This document shows, in pieces, positions 61,003 to 64,000 of a DNA stretch of 64,000 nt. The notes under the pieces are model-generated. The model was given only the letters and a program-made list of their open reading frames with translations, did not search any database and had not been told where the DNA came from. The position numbers were made by a program, and so were the translations under genes. Origin of the DNA: JACIWB01 sp038818725 (GTDB lineage Archaea; Thermoplasmatota; E2; UBA202; JdFR-43); the NCBI GenBank assembly GCA_038818725.1, contig JAWAYL010000001.1:1-64000 (forward strand). Direction: 5' to 3'. Each line of letters opens with the position of its first letter. Within the stretch, counting starts at the first letter, position 1.

Positions 61003-61063
61003 GTTTATCAAATACGAAATATTTTCGCCTTTTTAATTTTGCGCTTTTGGCGGCTTTATTATG

Positions 61064-61789
61064 CTGTATAAAGATGATGAATTTTTTAGCTTCCCTCGCT
61101 ATCTCTCAATTAAGATATCCAGAAAATGGTTGTAAAAGATTGAAGAAAAATAGCAAATATACAAAAAGATATAGTTGAAAGAGTTAGTAAAGAAAACAGA
61201 AACAAAAGAATAATTTGGTGAAGAAAAAGCCAAAACAAATCTATTTTTTATTCCAAATGAAAAAAGAGAAGAAAAGCTGAAAAATTTTAATGTTTTTTGC
61301 ACCAATATAGATGTAACAAAAGTAGATATTGAATATCTAGCAGAAATATATAGAAAGAGATGGAATATAGAGAATTTTTATAGAGATGCTGAAAATAATT
61401 TCATGGTTAAAACAAAAACTGCTGATTTTATCATTAAGATATTTCTTCTTCCTTTTCATGTCTCTTTTGTACAATTTATGGTATTTTATTAGGATAGATT
61501 ACTCAATAACAGCAGAAGAATGGAAGGATTTAATTGAAGATGAATTTATAGTAGGCAATTATGCACTGGAAATTATGCTCGACATGATAATTCAATTGAA
61601 ATTGTTTTATTACTCTTTTCTTCTCCAGTTACAGGACTATCTTATGCTTTTATTTTTTAAGATATGATAAATTTCTGATAAGCTTGTACAATTGTTATTT
61701 ATTTTGGAGAAAAACAAAAAATTTCCTAAAAATTGTTGTTGTAAAAGGCTTACAACATCAATTTATCGTTGAACATTCGGAAATACTGA
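61064..61789 (+). mobile_element. IS-beta copy B, left-truncated
   Basis: Only the right inverted repeat CGGAAATACTGA (61778-61789) remains. The left end stops within TATAAAGATGATGAATTTTTT, which in copy A lies inside the transposase. It is inverted relative to copy A at 7346-8528. Plus-strand pieces KDDEFFSFPRYLSIKISRKW and EIYRKRWNIENFYRDAENNF, MVKTKTADFIIKIFLLPFHV match copy A. The right end abuts the stop codon of the convergent CcdA-like gene at 61790. Confidence 0.75.
61082..61680 (+). pseudogene. IS-beta transposase remains, copy B
   Basis: Several frame-shifted pieces are recognisable: SKENRNKRIIW near 61190, VKTKTADFIIK near 61408-61440, and LIRIDYSITAEEWKDLIEDE through IVGNYALEIMLDMIIQLK to about 61610. 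They include the C-terminal catalytic-Glu-like stretch AEIYRKRWNIENFYRDAEN. No frame spans the whole gene. Together with copy A this lets most of the ancestral transposase be reconstructed. Confidence 0.6.
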
Positions 61790-63082
61790 CTACCAGAAAT
61801 TTATTCCAAAATATCTAAGAATAAATAGGATAGCAATGACAATAATTGTGATAGCAAAAACTTTTTCAATTATTTTACCCACCCTTATGTAAGCATTTAC
61901 TATCTTTGTCCTCATGCTTCTCACGGCAGTTGTAAGAAAAATTACAGGGAAGCCGTGCCCGACTCCAAAAGCAAAAAGCAAAAGCCCGCCAATCAATAAT
62001 GTTGTTTTTTGAGCCATAACCAGAATAAAAACAGGCAGAACAAGCGAGATAGCGCACGGCGCCCATCCAACAGCAAAAATCATACCTAAAAAGAATGCAC
62101 CCAAAAACAGTGATTTTTTACTTAGTTTACCAAAAAAATTTATTCCCTTTTCTTTAAGTTCCCCATTTCTGATTCCGAGTCCTAATGGCTTGAAAATGTT
62201 TATTCCGAGAAGGAGTAAAATTATCCCGGCTATTAAGTAGAAGAGTGAAGAAATTGATATGAAAAATCCTATTGAAGAAACCATAATTCCAATTATTAAA
62301 AATATAAGAGATAAGCCAAAAGTAAAAAATATACCCACTCCTAAACCAATTAATGCTTCTTTTTTAAAATTTCCATTGCTTTTAGTAGCAAAAACGTAGG
62401 AAATCATTGAAATTAAAAGAACGATAGAGCATGGGGAAAAAGAAGTTATTATCCCAAGAATAAACATACCAAAAAATGTTATTTTATTTTCATCCTTTTT
62501 TTGATTTAAAGTTTCTCCAGCCAGAATTTTTTCAGCATCTTTTAACAATGAATCAGCGTTTTGCACGCCATCTATTTTTCCCCTCCCTATGCAATATACA
62601 TGATAAACACCAACTATTGCCAACGATTGATTGATAAGAACTATTGTAGGATTTGAAATAGCTCCATCAATTGTATAATAGCTTGAATACAAATTTGCTA
62701 TTTTATATGGAGAAAATTCCTCAATCCAGTACCATGTCACATTAATTTTATACCATTTTTCAACAAGCGTTTTTCCATCTTCTGAGGCATTATTTTTTCT
62801 TAAGTTGAGAGTTACAATTGTAATTTTTTCTTTTTTCATCTCTGAAAGTTTCGAGAGTTCAATTATCTGCTCTTTTAACTCTTTTTCACATTCCATACAT
62901 ATAGGTTTTTCAAGGTTCTGGATATGCATTATTGTTACATTTCCTATACAATCATTTAATGAAAAATTTTTACCATCAACTGTTATTGAACTGAACATAG
63001 GTGCATAATTTTCATCATTTCCCCTCGATGTGTTAGAAAGAATTGCAAGGATAACTAAAAGAATAATTAATTTAAATCTCAT
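61790..63082 (-). CDS. CcdA/DsbD-like membrane thiol transporter with thioredoxin-like N-terminus
   Basis: The 430-residue protein starts with a signal-anchor (MRFKLIILLVILAILSNTSR). A thioredoxin-like external domain carries CMEC (EKPICMECEKELKEQIIELS, about residue 60), followed by six membrane helices of the CcdA type. The membrane cysteines lie in TSFSPCSIVLLI and VGWAPCAISLVLPV. CcdA/DsbD proteins carry reducing power from cytosolic thioredoxin to external thiol proteins. The ATG at 63082 overlaps the end of the thioredoxin lipoprotein gene, so they are coupled. The IS-beta remnant ends right at its stop codon and may have trimmed or replaced the original tail. Confidence 0.85.
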   Translation of the reverse strand: MRFKLIILLVILAILSNTSRGNDENYAPMFSSITVDGKNFSLNDCIGNVTIMHIQNLEKPICMECEKELKEQIIELSKLSEMKKEKITIVTLNLRKNNASEDGKTLVEKWYKINVTWYWIEEFSPYKIANLYSSYYTIDGAISNPTIVLINQSLAIVGVYHVYCIGRGKIDGVQNADSLLKDAEKILAGETLNQKKDENKITFFGMFILGIITSFSPCSIVLLISMISYVFATKSNGNFKKEALIGLGVGIFFTFGLSLIFLIIGIMVSSIGFFISISSLFYLIAGIILLLLGINIFKPLGLGIRNGELKEKGINFFGKLSKKSLFLGAFFLGMIFAVGWAPCAISLVLPVFILVMAQKTTLLIGGLLLFAFGVGHGFPVIFLTTAVRSMRTKIVNAYIRVGKIIEKVFAITIIVIAILFILRYFGINFW

Positions 63083-63605
63083 ATTCTGCACCATAATATG
63101 ATATGGCGTCACTGATATATTCAATCAACCACTCCTTTCCAGTTCTTCCTATCTCTGAATGCCATATTATCTGGGTTTCCCCTTTATATTCTACTTTTGA
63201 AATTATTATTGTTAGAGGAATATACCATTGCCCTGCTTGAGGATAATAAATATTGTATGCATCCCACGCCCTGCTATCGCTTCCATCTGTAAGAATGTCA
63301 ATGTATATGATTTTATTTCCATATTCTTCCATTACCTCCTCTAAATCTTTTTGCTGCTGTATGCATGGCAGACAATTATTGCTGTGGACAAGTATAATGA
63401 GTGGTTTTTTTTCAATTTCATTTAAAACCCATTCAGGATGAGCAACTTTTTGTCCACTTTGTGGATGTAATGAAGGATAATCAATCCAGAAATCATCTTC
63501 TCCATCTCCTATTGAATTTTTTGCACTTATTGATGAGTTTTTAACGCATCCATTCAATATCAATGAAATAATGATTAATGCAATTATTTCTTTAATTTTA
63601 TTCAT
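63072..63605 (-). CDS. Thioredoxin-like lipoprotein
   Basis: The 177-residue protein has a lipoprotein-type signal (IIISLILNGC, Cys20) and a thioredoxin fold with the active site SNNCLPCIQQQK. ILTDGSDSRAWDAYNIYYPQ and GQWYIPLTIII include the cis-Pro-like region. It would work outside the membrane, receiving electrons from the CcdA-like protein encoded next in the operon. It also overlaps the 3' end of the arsC-like gene by eight bases. Some haem-maturation and thiol-reducing pathways have this layout. Confidence 0.82.
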   Translation of the reverse strand: MNKIKEIIALIIISLILNGCVKNSSISAKNSIGDGEDDFWIDYPSLHPQSGQKVAHPEWVLNEIEKKPLIILVHSNNCLPCIQQQKDLEEVMEEYGNKIIYIDILTDGSDSRAWDAYNIYYPQAGQWYIPLTIIISKVEYKGETQIIWHSEIGRTGKEWLIEYISDAISYYGAEYEI

Positions 63606-64000
63606 GTCCTTCCCTCAACAATTTTTCTATCCTGCTTTTTATTTCATCTCTCACTCTTCTATATTCTTCAATATCCTTTCCTTTTGGATCAGGAATATTC
63701 CATTCAACTGTTTTTTCTTTTGGAGTTGGAGGGTATCCATCAATGCAACCCATGGTTACAATAATATCAAATTCTTCCTTTCCTGCAAGCATTTTTGGTT
63801 TTTTATTGCTTATATCAATACCTATTTCTTTCATTACTTCAATTGCTTTTTCATCTACTTTACTCGCTGGCTTTATTCCTGCACTCTCCGCTTTTGCATT
63901 TTTTGCCATTGAATTAAATATTGCTTCCGCCATCTGGCTTCTGCAAGAATTTTCTGTACATAGGAAAAGAATTTTTTTAAACCCGAATTTATCTCTTGTC
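63598..64000 (-). CDS. arsC: ArsC-type arsenate reductase/low-molecular-weight phosphatase (5' end outside window)
   Basis: The C-terminal part up to ATG 63933 is followed upstream, in the same frame, by KKILFLCTENSCRSQ, the CX5R catalytic loop of low-molecular-weight phosphatases and thioredoxin-coupled arsenate reductases. The true start therefore lies beyond base 64000. ATG 63933 would drop the active site and is not the start. Further motifs are VTMGCIDGYPPTPKEK, WNIPDPKGKDIEEYRRVRDE with the conserved DP. It reduces arsenate, or dephosphorylates proteins, using thiols. The coupled thioredoxin-lipoprotein and CcdA-like genes suggest the arsenate-reductase role. Confidence 0.85.
   Translation of the reverse strand, partial: TRDKFGFKKILFLCTENSCRSQMAEAIFNSMAKNAKAESAGIKPASKVDEKAIEVMKEIGIDISNKKPKMLAGKEEFDIIVTMGCIDGYPPTPKEKTVEWNIPDPKGKDIEEYRRVRDEIKSRIEKLLREGHE

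Overview
This window is AT-rich archaeal chromosomal DNA. The informational genes are archaeal: DnaG-type primase, Orc1/Cdc6, the exosome subunit Csl4, RNA polymerase subunit L, the proteasome beta subunit, a KH/beta-CASP nuclease (aCPSF1), ABCE1/Rli1, TruD, Nep1, PurP and an archaeal signal peptidase. PolX, a complete 14-subunit Mbh-type [NiFe] hydrogenase, a gingipain-like C25 protease, an ADP-forming acyl-CoA synthetase subunit and many PKD-domain surface proteins suggest a peptide-fermenting, H2-evolving euryarchaeon, perhaps of the Thermoplasmatota. That placement is inference. Several genes look leaderless, with a TATA-like box about 20-30 nt before the start codon; others have clear Shine-Dalgarno sequences.

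Layout. 0-8.5 kb: a transposase fragment, an ACT-domain remnant, pyrG, an insertion sequence (IS-alpha), a tRNA-Asp with an 18-nt T-loop intron, an RND exporter paired with a PKD surface protein, and a decayed IS (IS-beta). 8.6-12.2 kb: dnaG, an IscU-like protein, a cobalamin adenosyltransferase and a C25 peptidase. 12.3-20.4 kb: mbhN to mbhA in one translationally coupled operon on the minus strand. 20.5-24.3 kb: purP-nep1, polX and a decayed transposase. 24.3-34.6 kb: an AMP-ligase/radical-SAM pair, csl4-rpoL-truD-tatD, a small zinc ribbon, dCMP deaminase, signal peptidase, cdc6, an E1-like protein and pyrF-pyrE. 34.7-35.6 kb: an internally deleted IS-alpha copy. 35.6-42.9 kb: psmB, aCPSF1, a 1551-residue PKD/beta-helix surface protein and a tRNA(CAT). 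43-47 kb: a transposase scrap, dTMP kinase-like, polyprenol-kinase-like, a winged-helix regulator, a DUF362 ferredoxin protein and an HhH-GPD glycosylase. 47-57.8 kb: four large secreted PKD/OmpL47-like proteins with an IS (IS-gamma) inserted in the divergent promoter region. 57.8-64 kb: Rli1, an acyl-CoA synthetase alpha-like protein, a PRC-barrel protein, a truncated IS-beta copy, and a thiol-redox/arsenate module (CcdA-like, thioredoxin lipoprotein, ArsC) running off the end.

How it fits together. Exported proteases and adhesive PKD proteins would act on external protein, the ADP-forming ligase would make ATP from acyl-CoA, and Mbh would dispose of electrons as H2 while pumping ions. Four surface proteins share a Pro-Ser/Gly-containing motif, membrane segment and basic tail at the C-terminus, which looks like a variant archaeosortase signal. 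The most striking single observation is the tRNA-Asp intron at position 59/60, whose boundaries form an exact bulge-helix-bulge. I found no CRISPR array, rRNA, clear origin or obvious defence island.
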